In this document: positions 51,291-63,593 of the stretch, one piece after another
Numbering within the stretch: the stretch's first letter is position 1
Layout: each line of letters opens with the position of its first letter
Assembly (NCBI RefSeq): GCF_932294415.1
Contig: NC_065536.1
Span: forward strand, 45,977,854-46,041,853
DNA: 64,000 nt
Direction: 5' to 3'
From: Quercus robur
Lineage: Eukaryota; Streptophyta; Magnoliopsida; Fagales; Fagaceae
Made by a program: the position numbers and the translations under genes
Notes under the pieces: model-generated
Told to the model about the DNA's origin: nothing
The model's database searches: none
The model's input: the letters and a program-made list of their open reading frames with translations, nothing else

Positions 51291-52056
51291 ATATAAATAA
51301 TAAAATAAGAAACTAATTTTCACTTCTACAACTCCAGGTATTCAAATAATGTTTGTACGTTCTCTTATAGACCAAAGAGCGTAATGGAAGTCTCATTCGC
51401 ATTCTATTCTAAATGGGCTAAATAAAACGAAATCAAATATAAATCAAATACAAATAAATAATACAAAATAAATAGAATAAAAAAAATTGTTTCTATTTTT
51501 ATATATTATATATTTATTTATTTGAATAGAAACAATAAAAAATAGAAATAAAAAGGATAAAAAAAAAAAAAACAAGACAATTAAACAAATACAATTAGTA
51601 TTAGGATGACCTAAAAGAGTTTCGCATCATGAACTATGTACCACGCACAAAACTTAAATGAGTTCGACAAAGTCACATAGGAGGAAATGAAGAAATAGAA
51701 TATGAAAAGAAAAGACAACGAAATGAGAGGAGGGCTTGGATTTTATTTGTACTGTATCTGAAATGAATCTTGATTATTCCCACCTTTCAACTCCGCGAGA
51801 CTATACCTTTGAGTCTTTCAACCAATTAATTTAACCTTTCTATTTTAATATGTATGAAGTATTAAATATCTAAAGTATTAACATTGTTTTTGAATGGTAA
51901 GAGACACCGTATAAAAATCTATCCATGTGTATTTATTTAAATTAGTAACATAAATTATCTAAAAAATCATATGAAAAAGTTTCTTCCAAACCAATTTGGA
52001 AGTAAAAACTTTTTGCTTTTGTCAATGGGTGAGATGGGTTTGACACATTTGATCTT

Positions 52057-52494
52057 TTATACTTGTTTTATTTTCCAATAAATTCTTTTTTCAGTCAAAA
52101 TAAAAAGATTTTCAAGTATGCACCATCTTATTAGTGACAAATTTGGTAGGGTGGTTAGCAAATGCTGTTCCATGGTAAGCAAATCACATTTATGAACAAT
52201 CTTAAAGTTTGTTTTGATTCGTTTGACCTGTCTATTTAGGCCTTTAATTTTGTCTGACTTCTGAAGATGCCTTTTCCTCAGACACAAGCCAACACACTCA
52301 CGAGTCTCTCTTATCCCTGGCACTGCACTGGTGTGAATGAGCAATAGCCATTTGGGTCCATAGTCGTCCCTACCAAATGGGCCATGAAACCAGAGAGTAT
52401 TGCTTCCCAGCCTAGCTAGGAGAAGTGGACTAATGGCAGAAGGCATTTTTGAGAGAAAGCTCATCTTTATTCTCCACACTTTATTACCTACCAT
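52057..52494 (-). CDS. Unassigned 145-residue ORF next to the plastid insertion
   Basis: A frame of 145 residues (MVGNKVWRIKMSFLSKMPSA … IYWKIKQV) stays open in AT-rich DNA. Its first half is GC-richer than the surroundings (SPLLLARLGSNTLWFHGPFG, HTSAVPGIRETRECVGLCLR) and its second half is Lys/Leu-rich. No family was recognised. It may be a relic exon, further organelle-derived DNA or chance. Confidence 0.2.
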   Translation of the reverse strand: MVGNKVWRIKMSFLSKMPSAISPLLLARLGSNTLWFHGPFGRDDYGPKWLLLIHTSAVPGIRETRECVGLCLRKRHLQKSDKIKGLNRQVKRIKTNFKIVHKCDLLTMEQHLLTTLPNLSLIRWCILENLFILTEKRIYWKIKQV

Positions 52495-53484
52495 GATCTT
52501 AATTGCACGTACAAATAATTTTCACAAATTAGTTACCAGGCATTCTAAATTGATTGCGTAAATTTGGGGATTAGAGGATCATATGGGAAGCATCTTGATT
52601 GCAGCTATGCTTGTTTATTATGGGCGGCCTCCACGCTTGTAACTAGGGGCCAATTAGAGAATCATATGGGAAGTTTCAGGACTACTTAAATTTTTTCCTG
52701 TAACTAGACCCGACAAACATGTCAAGTTGGATGGTTTGGATTTGATATTCAGGTACGGAGTAAATCAAATACATTTAGAAACTATTAGAATAAAAAGAGT
52801 TGTTATTCCAAATACTTGGGACTTAAGCCCGATCCCTTGCCCCCCACCCCACAATAAATTGTACCTATGTAGTGACCATTACGTCAAGAATGTGCAATGG
52901 TGTTGTTTCAAAAACTCTTAGTTGGTCTTTGATAGCACCAGGTAAATTCGGGTAAAAAAAAAATTAATTAACATACGTACTTTCTAACAATTTTTGTGTA
53001 TATTTCTCTCAATAAAAATAAAGATTAAAGAAAACTCTCAAAAGACAAATGTTCAATAATATGCATTCCTAAGTTTATATTTCGATAACTAATTCTATTA
53101 GTCAATTAGTCCAAAAAAATTACAAAAATATGAAAAGAAAACGCCTATTTTTCATGTTATACTTGAAACATAAAATAAAGTTAAATCACCAATAAAAACA
53201 AATTGTGCATTTGAATTATTTTTTTACTAAAATTTTATTTGTTATGTACAAATTTTTAAACATACATTATGAAGAAGACCTTAGCATTTACATTTGAGGT
53301 GGCAAAACCACTCAAAAGCTATTTTAGCACCTCAAACCATAAAAATTATGTTACATGAGAATTACTATATCTAAAATTTTTTAGCATTCAACTATAGTGA
53401 ACTCTTATTTATATAAGAGTTTACTATAGCAACTGTTTTTTTTTTTAAATAATTTTTTATTCTCTCTCTTTGGGTTTTGATATA

Positions 53485-53833
53485 TTCCCTCCATCCCAAT
53501 TTGTTTCTCTTGTTTGAAAAGTCAAATTTTTTAAGGAAACATTATTTCTTATCTTGTCTGCCTTATAAAGATGTATAAGTTTACAAAATTGCCCTTAAAT
53601 AAATTTATCAACTTTTTTTTAAAGAGTTATTCTTAATGAGACAACTAAAAAGGTGCCCCAATTAGATTAATTTTTTTAAATATTTGTTAGTTTTCTTTTC
53701 AAATAGTTTTGAAAATAAAGTAGGAGTATAATAAGAATATTAGTAAATTAATGACTTTTATTTTTAGAAACAGGATAATATTTTGAAACATCCTAAAATT
53801 GAATAGAGGATAAACAAACTGAGACAGAGAAAG
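53485..53833. mobile_element. Stowaway-type MITE (Tc1/mariner), about 349 bp
   Basis: The left end TTCCCTCCATCCCAATTTG and the right end in reverse CTTTCTCTGTCTCAGTTTG are inverted repeats of the plant Stowaway consensus (CTCCCTCYRTCCCA…). TA dinucleotides flank both ends (53483-53484, 53834-53835). Subterminal 'tgttt-tc' and 'aacatt/atgttt' blocks also mirror. There is no transposase. Confidence 0.75.
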
Positions 53834-56800
53834 TAATTTTCAGTGGGTTTTGATGATCCAAATTGGTTCATGGGTCTTAAATTTTAAATTTGATGATATC
53901 AATAGATGCAGTGAATGAAATTCGACTTAAATAGAATTGTTATTCATATTACCTATACCTTTTTTTTCCTCACAAATTTAGGTGGATTAATAGGTTTGAA
54001 TCTAATTTTATGAAGACTATTTGTAACCGTGTGACTTTTTTGATTGATTTTGTTCCGAATTGTAAAAATATGATATGATAGATCCCAATTCCCCAACCCC
54101 ACCCAAAAAGAAAAAAAAGATTGACATTAACAAGAGTCCTTCACTCAAGTTCCACTAATTCCTTTGTCGCCACACCAGGCATAATGAGCAAGTTGAATTA
54201 TTTAGGAAAATTTTGTTGTATTTGAGCCATTATTCCTTGCTTGATTCTGGATCTCTTATCAAATTCAACTCCTTTTTGCAATCTTTAGAATTCTTTCTTT
54301 ACAAAGGTGCACTTTTTGGATGGCTGAGCCACTCAACTGATAAAACAATGGATAATTCTATGAATCAAATCAAGTAAAGAGCATTTCCGTCCAACCATTG
54401 GTATATTTACTAACCTAACATACAATTGAAGATAATTGATTGTGCGTGTGCTGATTAGCAACCTAAAAAAACAGAAAATGAAAAAATAGATGACGTTTGT
54501 GCCTCCCTCACACAGTTATGAGATTTACCTTTTTCTTTTCTTTTCATTCACAAAAGTCTGACACAAAGGACAAAATATCCCGTTATTCTATGGTTTGGTA
54601 TCGATAAATAGGAGAAGTAATAAGTTCTGATTACATAAAGCTCCTAGCCAACAAGCTAAGCTAAATAAGGATTGTACCCATGAATATTTAGTTGGACTGT
54701 CACTCATTCCTTTACGAGTGGTTTTTTTATTAGGTAAATTTTTCACCTCATTCCATGACAAGTTTAAAGGTGAAAGGAATATAATCATTTTAGGTCATCT
54801 AAATGATACTCTTCTAAAATATTTATATAAATGATATTTTGCTTCTTCTTTTTTAAATTTATTATAGGCAAATAAGAAGAAAAGTGGAGTTGAAATAAAA
54901 ATTATAAACATAAAACACTATAAAATATATTATTATTACTGTACTATCACTTAAATCGTAAAAAATATTTTATTTTAAGATTCTAAATGTAACATATAAG
55001 TTGATGCTTTCGAATACTATTAAGTAAGAGAATACTTTATTTTTTTAAATGATTTCTACTCATATGTGCATATCTTAATGGGAGTTTCATTTCATCCATA
55101 ATTTGAGTATGAGTCTCATATTAAACTTGAACTTTTCTCTCACATTTATAAAAACATAAAGGAGATTTACAAACTTTTTAAGTGTATCATTTTGATGATA
55201 TAGGTTGTTTAATTTACCTTTTCATTTTTCTATATTATTCGTGAGATTCCCGTAGCCTTTTTCTCCAAATTTTAACTAGATAACGTACAATTAACTTCTT
55301 GTTTTTGTTGTACCGAAGCAAAATACCCGTTTGTGGCATGTGAGTTACTTTTGAGTTTTGAGTAGAAAAATAAAAAGAATGAAATGGGAGTTGGCCTAGC
55401 TAGTTGGGAAATGTGCTAGAATGGGAAAGGAGCATGGAGCTCTAGTAAATCCCTTGTGGATTCTTGAGATGGAAGCAAAGGTTCACTTTTATCCTTTTCC
55501 GATTTTTTATTCCTTTTATATGAAATGCCCTTTTGATGATGCAATTTGTGTTCTTAGAAAGGAAAAGCTAGCTAACTTTTTAAATTAATAATACTTTTCA
55601 TTCCTATATTTATTTGGCCTAGAATGCATGTTTGAACATCACAATTGCGCTTCAATCCTTGTATTAACAGCTTTGATTGCCTGACTAAAAAACTGGGAGT
55701 ATGGTCTCGTATGAATTCAATGTGTCTCCTCTCGAAGAAACAAAAAATGAAAGAAAATTCATGTTGGTATGATTGAGCCTCTTTTTCTTCTAGCAAAATT
55801 TGTGTAAATTATGATTTCATCTCTATGATAGTAATGTTTCTGGTCCATCATTTTATTTATTAAAACAAAGTTTGGGAACTTTGGTAAACTCAAAGAAACC
55901 TGACAATAAAAAATAAAAAAAAATGAATACATTATTTACTAGAAGATGGCCGAAATTAACTAGGAAGATAATTATGAGATTGACTGAGGGAGAAAGAACC
56001 GTATTTGCATGATGTAATCAATGGACTTTCACCATTAGAGAGAGTGCATGTTTGGGACACTTTAAATGGTGAAGAAAGATAACAAAGATTGGAAATTGTA
56101 AGATAATAGACAAAACATAAAAGTAATTAATTGAAATTTGGAAGCTGCTAAAAAAGTACTTCTCTCTCTCTCTCTCTCTCTCGGAGTTAATGATGGGGTC
56201 AATAGGGGAATGATTTCCAAATGCGCATGTTGGAGAAGAGAGACATTTTAATTCGTGGGTGGCAAGACATTCATATTCATATATTATGTGACACATTTCT
56301 TAGTTTTACCAAAATAGACCAACCATTTTGCAGAGACAAAAGGCAAAAGCTACCACAAACACGCCCCCACCCAGCATTTTCATATTCGAATTAAACCCAC
56401 TCCACCCACAAATACAATTACCACATTGCTTTTTGCCTTTCTGGTGGCCCATCTCAGCTAACTTCCATACGAACCTTCACAACTGGAAACAAATAAAAAG
56501 ATAAGTATATTTTTGAAAAGATGCACTAAAAAATACATAATCAGATTTCATCATTTCAACGTAATAATGATGGAAAAAAAATATATAATTAGTGTAAGTT
56601 TATCTCTTTAATTTTTTTTTTTTGGGGGCATCCTTTCACATTAAGTGGAAGAAGAATTAATCTAATCATCTAATGTAAACAAGTGAGTGTATTTGGTTAG
56701 TGACATGTAGGACCCCATGCCACTAAACAGAGAAAGTCAGAGAAACTGTTAACTGTTAGATAAGCGGATTAGGTCAAAATAACCTTTAGAATTTGTGTGT

Positions 56801-57636
56801 CTTTCTCTTCTTTCCCCATGCGCACCTTTTCACCAAAAGAATGCTTTTTTTTTTCATTTTTTCTTTGGCTATGCTCTTTGTCCCCGTGTTTATCAACGTG
56901 ACAGTGTGCCATTATTTTTATATTGAAGTGCACATGCCCATGAGGCACACAAGATTAGAACCAAGCAAACCTTAGCCATATATATATACTTTATGATGGT
57001 AAGGTTATGGGTGTAACATTTTTTTTTAATTTTAGTTTTGAGAGTATATGAACACAAACAAAACCTGCAGCGCGTGCTAAGTGGCATAGAGACTGAGGTA
57101 GCCCTGATTGAAAGAGACTTCATAGAGAGATGGACCTTCAAAAGATAAAAGTCTATTCAATAATGATTCCCCGATCTTCTAATGTCCAATTTACAACGTT
57201 CCATCGGAGAGGTGACAAAACGAATTTTCAGAAGAAAAAATTATTATTATGCTTTTTTTTTCTCTCTGTCTAAAGCCGTTATATCTGTACGAGATTTATG
57301 TGTCTTTATCTGCTTATATTGGCTCTTGGATAAGGGAAAGGGCTCGAGAAAAAGAAAACAAAAAATAGAGGAAAAAAACAAAAAAGATTTGTAGACTTAG
57401 GTAGTCTCTCAATCAAAAATAAAATCAATCAAGATTTTTTAGCATATTAGGTTGAAACATATCTGGCTAACAAACAAACCAAGGACTTCCTTCCTGAGTT
57501 ATGACTAACGACCATTGTAATAAATAATAAGAACTTTTAGTTTTAAGTATGCAATCACTTTCTCAAAATGGTCCTTGGTTCTTGGGTCACCTTATTTATT
57601 AAATTTTCTTTGAGAAGGCAAGTACGTAGCTAGTTC

Positions 57637-57648
57637 CTTTCAAAAAAA
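57637..57648 (+). mobile_element. Possible tail-only retroinsertion
   Basis: The near-repeats agtacgtagctagttc (57621-57636) and agtaggtaactagttc (57650-57665) agree at 14 of 16 positions. They flank only 'ctttc' plus a run of A. The arrangement is like those at 12691 and 32072, but the duplication is less perfect. Confidence 0.4.
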
Positions 57649-58386
57649 AAGTAGGTAACTAGTTCTATATGGTCCTCTTATCTCAAAAAAAAAAAAAAAA
57701 AGTTCCATGCGTTCACTGTACACATGTTCTATATGGTCCTCTTATTCACAATGAGCACACCGTACACACGTTCCTCCCCAAAAAAAGGTACAGTGTACAC
57801 AAACCAGACCTGGCCTACCCCACCAGCCCATACCAATAACATTGGTAGCCACTCATTATTTTTTTGTGGAATACAAATTGTGGATATTTCCTGGGTCATT
57901 ATTGGACCCTATCACGCCAGCCCATATTATGTCTAATTGGACGCAGCCATCAGGCCAGTAAAGGCCGAATTTTTTTAGTTTTGATCATAATTAATCCATC
58001 AATAGGCATGATGAGAGTTGGTCGGAGACTCATTATATGATTCATATCCACATTCACAACAGAATGGAGCCCAAATCACGCCCTTGCTTAGCTGCTCTAA
58101 AAAAAAATTTATATTGAAAAAAATAGAATACATGAATAAAGGGAAAAGAACTACCATTTCTCTTTGATTTATGGATTGATATTTGCTTTTAAATAATGAC
58201 ACCTAATAATTAATATTTTGTTTTGTTTCTACGATCAATATGAATTTATTAGGACACCAACTCTAAAATGAAATTAACGTAAACGGATATATGAGATTGA
58301 TATCAATTATCCCATGAATACAGCTTTATCAATTAAGGGCTCCACTGACCTCATGAATAGACTAAATCATACGTTCATAAAAAAAA

Positions 58387-58419
<33 letters not shown>

Positions 58420-58704
58420 AATATATAAATAAAAAAAAGAATAGACTAAATCATACAGCTAATTACAAAATTTATAGTTTTAAATTATGTACCCCAAATA
58501 GGTCAATAGAGATACGTGTAATGAACTTTACATCACAGTAACACAAATGGAAAACCCAGTTGGTTTCCCACATCACACATAAACAAAAATGCTCCAAAAC
58601 TAAAAGAAAATCTAACAAAAATGAATTACAGGAAAATAGAAACAAACAAAAAAGGAGTGCAAACATCTCAAGCCAGTGGTGGTTTGTCAAGCAGTACTCT
58701 TCAT

Positions 58705-60258
58705 TTATGCAGCAGCTTTCCGTGAAATCAAATTGGAAGGATCCTGGTCAATTTCTTTCCGAGATGCTTCCCATAGTCGATGCTCAATCCCCAATTTCCT
58801 GAGCTCCATCAAACCTTGGTCAACTGAAACAAAACATTTAGATAAGCAATACTTCATAAGCAACAGCTGAACATAAAACTCTAAATTAATGAAGTAGAAA
58901 TTACCATCAACAGCATCATGTGAAGTTGGCGAGTGCCCACTGCGGCTAATCCAAAACTGAAGACGTTCTTTTGCGATGCTCTCTTCTATACCATGAGCTT
59001 TGGCTCTTCTCCAAAAATATGTAAGCCATGCCTGTGCAAGTTGAAAACAGAAAATATCAGATTCAGTGTCTCTAATACATATGATTGATTTGAGATATCT
59101 GTCAACTACTAGGCATGAAGATCAACATACAGAAACCATTTAAATCCTTACACACTGGCTGACTGATCTAAAGTACCATATAAAGGTGGGTAAAAAGCAG
59201 AGAAGAATTTAAAGAACAGCAAGAGGAAACCCCAAAGTTGCAAGCAACATAACCTCCTCCAACCTGTTCCACAACTAGCATTATAAAAGGACCGGAAGCT
59301 TATCTGAGTGCATCAGTAGGAAATGATGACATTGAGTTGAATTTTTTACTAGAGACTATGATTCTACCAGCAGTTAACCAAAGGCTAATAAGAAAGCCCA
59401 GATAGTTCCTAGTGTTGACCAAAAGACTAGGATAGGAATAGATATGTATATATCATCACACAACAAGAATGGGATACATGATCAAGGAATAACAGGGAAG
59501 AAACAAAAAAATTGAGAAAGAACATGGAAGAAAAAAAAATAATAATAATAATAATAATAAATAAAAAACAACAACAACAACAACATACCTCCTTGAAAAG
59601 AACATCTTCAGACTCCTCAGCGCTTAGTTCTGCAAGAGAAAATTGATCAAGAGAAAATTTATGTCAATATCATGCGCTCATCATAACAAAGAATTCGTAA
59701 TGATAGAAAGCATCAAAAACTAACATATCTTCACAAGTTTCTTCCCCATGGGTAAGGGATGGTTTCAAATTAAATCTCTCATATCTTCACAAGTTTCAAA
59801 TTAAACCCGACTCTTAAAAAACTGTTTCAATTCAAACCATACACCCATTTAGACTAACACTGTTAACAGAATGTTCAAACAAGTGTTTATTATATGTGGA
59901 CATTATTTCACTCCAAGCAACACACGTCATTTTGTCTAAAAGCATTTTCCATTAACGCCATTATGCAAAATGGATTTATCGTTTGAATTGAAACGTTCTT
60001 GAAAGTGCAGGGCTTAATTTGAAACTTCTGAAAGTATGAGGTTTAATTTGAAACCACCTCTAAATTATAGAGTTTGATAATGTAATTTACCAAAAATATT
60101 TTGAATAAGTGCTATGTCCACCATCTTAAATTGGTGCGGTGGTAGTTTTTCTCAATTCAAGCACATAGTAACAAATTCTGAAGCAAAATACAAAGGAAAA
60201 CCAAAATATGACTTACCGAATGCCTCCATAAACTTCGGATCACTTGGTGATTTAAGAT
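58705..60258 (-). CDS. 3' exons of a conserved plant gene of unknown function
   Basis: Four exons with canonical GT-AG borders join in phase: 60258-60217 ([15 protein letters not shown]), 59629-59589 ([13 protein letters not shown]), 59031-58905 ([42 protein letters not shown]) and 58823-58705 ([26 protein letters not shown] … RKAAA, stop). The last two are rich in Trp, Arg and Glu and look helical; [19 protein letters not shown] reads like a conserved block. No catalytic motif or membrane segment is visible. I do not recognise the family with confidence. The first visible exon needs an upstream partner ending in phase 1. None was found up to 64000, so the 5' part lies beyond the window or in small exons I could not see. 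Confidence 0.7.
59540..59586. repeat. (AAT)n / (CAA)n compound microsatellite
   Basis: A run of aat units followed by 'aaataaaaa' and a run of caa units. It lies in an intron three bases before the end of the exon at 59589. Confidence 0.8.
59760..60062. mobile_element. TIR MITE (MULE-like) in an intron of the unknown gene
   Basis: Left-end words 'ggtttcaaattaaat' and 'cacaagtttcaaattaaaccc' are mirrored at the right by 'gggcttaatttgaaacttctg' and 'ggtttaatttgaaacc'. The interior is AT-rich and noncoding. It lies between the exons 59589-59629 and 60217-60258. Confidence 0.6.
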
Positions 60259-60694
60259 CTGAAAACATGAGGGGTATATATCAGTAAACTGAGATTTCAC
60301 TAAGAAAAATGTGGCTCATGGAATCATGACAAGCTAACTGAAATGAAGAGCGCTTCTAGGGTGTAATGCAATCATCACATACCTCTGAAAATACCAGAGG
60401 AAAAAATTACAAAAAGACAAAAAATAAGAGCCCCATGCTTTATGGTAAGAAGTTGAACTAATTCATATAGAGAAGGTGAAAGTAGCACTAGCACCAATAA
60501 GAAACAAGAAAAGCAAATCATGTGGAGATGGTTCTCCCACATGCAATTCTAACCAGTAACGTACCAACAGAGATAAAGGTTGAAAATGCTGCTCAGATAT
60601 GCAGGAGATCAGTTACAACATCAGTTGAGGTAGGAAGAAAAGATAATTTGGAATAAGATTTGTTAAAAAATTTAGCATTGATGCATACCATGTT

Positions 60695-60905
60695 GAACAT
60701 GCTAGAGTATGTGGAAGAGGAAGCATAGAATAGTGAACACAAGAACATGAGAGTTACGTGATTCAGCTTTATTAGGCTATGTCCACAGAGAAAATATATA
60801 GTAGACTAAACCCTAGACTTCTAGTACAAGTAGGAGACTTGTCTTGCACACAAAGTAGGTGTGGGCTTGGGCTTATACTATGGGCTAATATGTCTAATAT
60901 ATCTC
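60695..60905 (-). mobile_element. Solo LTR related to the TRIM at 38.2 kb
   Basis: On the minus strand it reads 'gatatattagacatattagccc', 'tttgtgtgcaagacaagtctcc', 'gtttagtctactatatat' and ends 'gttcaacatggtatg', following the TRIM LTRs at 38236-39099 block for block. Neither a primer site followed by internal sequence nor a second LTR is present nearby, so it looks like a solo LTR from recombination. Confidence 0.7.
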
Positions 60906-61661
60906 TAAAGAGATTTAGAAGAAACCATGTCCCCAGCAATCAGATAGTGGAACTAGTAAACCATAAAGTCCCAAAAGAGGACAAGCAACCAGAAAAATAA
61001 TTTAGACCATAACCCTATAATGGTAACCATATTATCCATATTGACTCAACATTGTACACAGCATCATCCTAACTATGTTCTATTGTTTAAAATGGTAACT
61101 GAAAAGAACTATAATAATGCACAATAATGTTAGTATGTTTAAGTCATAGGCTATAATGTAAAGCGTTTTTGTACTAGTACCCAGGTATCTGAATAATTTA
61201 CACATAGCTCCTATATTCTTGTACCATGGACCTATCCAACCTTTATTAACAAATTTTGAACCATCCATGTGCTCTTCAAATCTCAACTCTATTATCAAAA
61301 ATCATTATTCAATGACTATAAGTCCCAAATATTTCTCATCTGCACAGGCTGCCAAGACAAGAAAGAGTGAAGACAGGACAAACCAGAACAATTGAATAAT
61401 AAAATCAAAAGATATGAAAATAAAGGATAAGAACCTAGGAGTCAATACCATGCAAAGATAAACCACTAGGAGCTAGCACCTAGGGTTGGCTGGAGTCAGC
61501 ACAAGATCAAAAACCAAAAGCAACTTTCATTCACCAAAATCCTCTCCAAAAGGAGTACAATAGTTTTGCTTAATAGGAAAACTAAGCCCTAATTCTAATT
61601 GGGGTAGGAAACCTAATCGTCTTATTACATAATAGCCCTGCTTCCAAATATTAAAATACTG

Positions 61662-62161
61662 CACGTTTGGTACACTGTATTACATGGGAATAGGAATAAG
61701 TATTACAAGGAATACATTAAGTCGGAATGTAATAAGTATTACTATTCATTAGTTTGGTGAACATTTAGGAATAGAATTGTGAATATGCATCCACAATTTA
61801 GTAAAGTATAAAAAGAAAGTGTAATTAAATCATTTTTAAGTCAAATTTCCTAAAATACACTTATTTTAGAGTGTTCAAAATAGAGCTCATAATTAACAAG
61901 GAAAATTTATTTTCTTTCCTTTTGAAGATGTGGCAACTAATGGCTTTTTAGGAAATTTTAAAAAAAAGTTATTACATATGGTGAAGGAATAGATATTCAG
62001 TATTTTTTATAAGGAATAGTTATTTCTCATTTTGAAGAATAGCTATTCATAAAGAATAACTATTCATTATAATAAAAACATAACCAAACAACCGAATAGT
62101 TACGCCATAGGAATATTTATTACATTACAGTGTCTATTACAATCTATCAAACGTGCCCTAA
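61662..62161. mobile_element. TIR MITE ('gcacgtttggta' ends), about 0.5 kb
   Basis: The left end 'gcacgtttggtacactgtattac' and the right end in reverse 'ggcacgtttgatagattgtaatag' are inverted repeats. Both are followed by repeated 'aataggaata / gaatagctattc' blocks. No transposase is present, and no clear target duplication was resolved. Confidence 0.6.
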
Positions 62162-62196
62162 TAGACTAATAAACTACTAGGACCTAATAAATAAAA

Positions 62197-63593
62197 GGCG
62201 AAAATACCACTTTGGTCTCTATATTTGATAGCAATCAATTTCGTCCATGTTATTTTCAACTTACAATCAATTTGGTCCCTACTGTTAAATACTAACGGAA
62301 AATGCCTACATGGCAAACGGTGTGTACTGTTGGCACACTTCGTGCCTACATGGCTTATAAAATAATATTAAAAAATTTCAATCAACATGAAAAACTTGCC
62401 GCATCAACATTTATATTAAATTACGATTTTTTAAGGAAAAAAATAATAAATGAAATTAATAAAAAAATCTATAAGAATCACACTTCTTTTCTTTTCTTGG
62501 CAATGAAACACAATACAAACATTGAAAAAAATCTCAATATAACTATTCAGCGGTGGGTTTATTTTTCAATTGAAATGGTTGGATTTGATTTTTATTCAAA
62601 TCCAGTCTTCTCTCTCTTGGAAATACAAAAAACCAAACTAAAAGAAAAGAACCCAAAAGCAGGTCCCAAAACTTAAATCGTATTGACCATAAATCAAGTA
62701 AATGTGCAGATCAGAAATAGCCAAAAAAATAATAATAATAACTCACTCCTCTGTGCTATATAATCATGAGTACTAAGTTCAACAGAAATTCTCACAGTGA
62801 CCAGCGATTTGGGCTAGTTAGGGCCGAATTTTTTTATTTTCATTTTCTCACAATTTCTCGGAAACCAAACGGTGGGTAAGCTTCAACCACCTGTCCCTCT
62901 ACCTTGCCGCCGCTGCAACCTAACCACTGTAGAGACCAAAACCTCTGTCGTAATGCAGCCCCATTCACCACCGATCAGCCATCGCATGACCCCAACACCC
63001 AACAAGAACTGCAGAAGTCGTTGCTATTGAGGAGTCACATCAGGTCGACAGAGATGTGCTGCTGTTGGGGTTGGAGTCCATGGCCACTGCTAGTACAGTA
63101 TACTGTTAGGGTTGGTGAAGGCAAAAGAGATCAGTTTCATGTTGGTGATGTTTTGTATTAAGTTTCAACTTTCAATACACAGATTTGGACGTGGTTTTGT
63201 TTTTCTAAGTTTTTGTGGTTTTACAAGAAGGGTGTATTGTGTTTGGTTACCCGGAAAATGGAAGAAAGAAAATGAATTAGAGAGTGATTGTTTTTGTTTG
63301 TGTTTTAAATGAGGAATTAATTTTATCTTTGTTTTTTTTCTAATGTTTATTTTTTAATGCTAATGTAGCAATTCTTTTATGCTAATTAATATTATTTTAT
63401 AAGCCACATAGGATTGAATTGTGCCAATAGTGCACACCATTTGCCACGTTGGCATTTTCCGTTTGTGAGTTAATGGTAAAGACCAAATTAACTACAAGTT
63501 GAAAATAACAAGAACCAAATTGACTACTACAAAAATGTAGAGACCAAATTGACTATGACCCCAAAATGTAGGGAACAAAATAGTGTTTTCGCC
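62197..63593. mobile_element. MULE-like non-autonomous element with about 170-bp terminal inverted repeats (1.4 kb)
   Basis: The left end 'ggcgaaaataccactttggtc' is mirrored at the right by 'ggcgaaaacactattttgttc'. Both arms continue through 'attttcaactt', 'acggaaaatgcc', 'ggtgtg…actgttggcaca' and 'tggcttataaaataatatt'. A-rich flanks (taaataaaa / aaaataaaa) could be a 9-bp target duplication. The interior has a GC-richer 62880-63130 stretch (ctaccttgccgccgctgcaac…) that may be a captured host segment. No transposase is present. Confidence 0.7.

Larger units (their letters stand above)
49200..52000. other. Nuclear insertion of plastid DNA (NUPT): ndhC-ndhK-ndhJ and flanks
   Basis: The plastid gene order ndhC, ndhK, ndhJ is kept, with plastid-like spacer before ndhC (…caactaatccggcatattttccgc) and after ndhJ (…atgagttcgacaaagtcacataggagg). 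Flanking sequence on both sides is ordinary nuclear AT-rich DNA, and host genes and transposons lie in the same window. Frameshifts in ndhK and G-to-A / C-to-T type substitutions in ndhJ show decay outside the plastid. The exact ends were not found; those given are approximate. Confidence 0.85.
52500..58700. other. Intergenic AT-rich region without recognised genes
   Basis: No protein-coding gene could be supported. Contents seen: a Stowaway MITE at 53485-53833; a MITE-like piece at 53280-53440 ('cttagcatttacatttgaggtgg'); a (TC)n tract at 56160-56182; a local direct repeat 'gttctatatggtcctcttat' at 57662-57681 and 57726-57745; and an (AT)n tract at about 58387-58430. Short frames at 54588-54788 and 55572-55796 have no recognisable domains. 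Confidence 0.5.

Noticed and set aside
54588-54788. Minus-strand frame of 66 residues (SPLNLSWNEVKNLPNKKTT…)
   Set aside because: It has an almost protein-like composition, but no family was recognised and there are no flanking splice signals or repeats. It may be old organelle or gene relic sequence.
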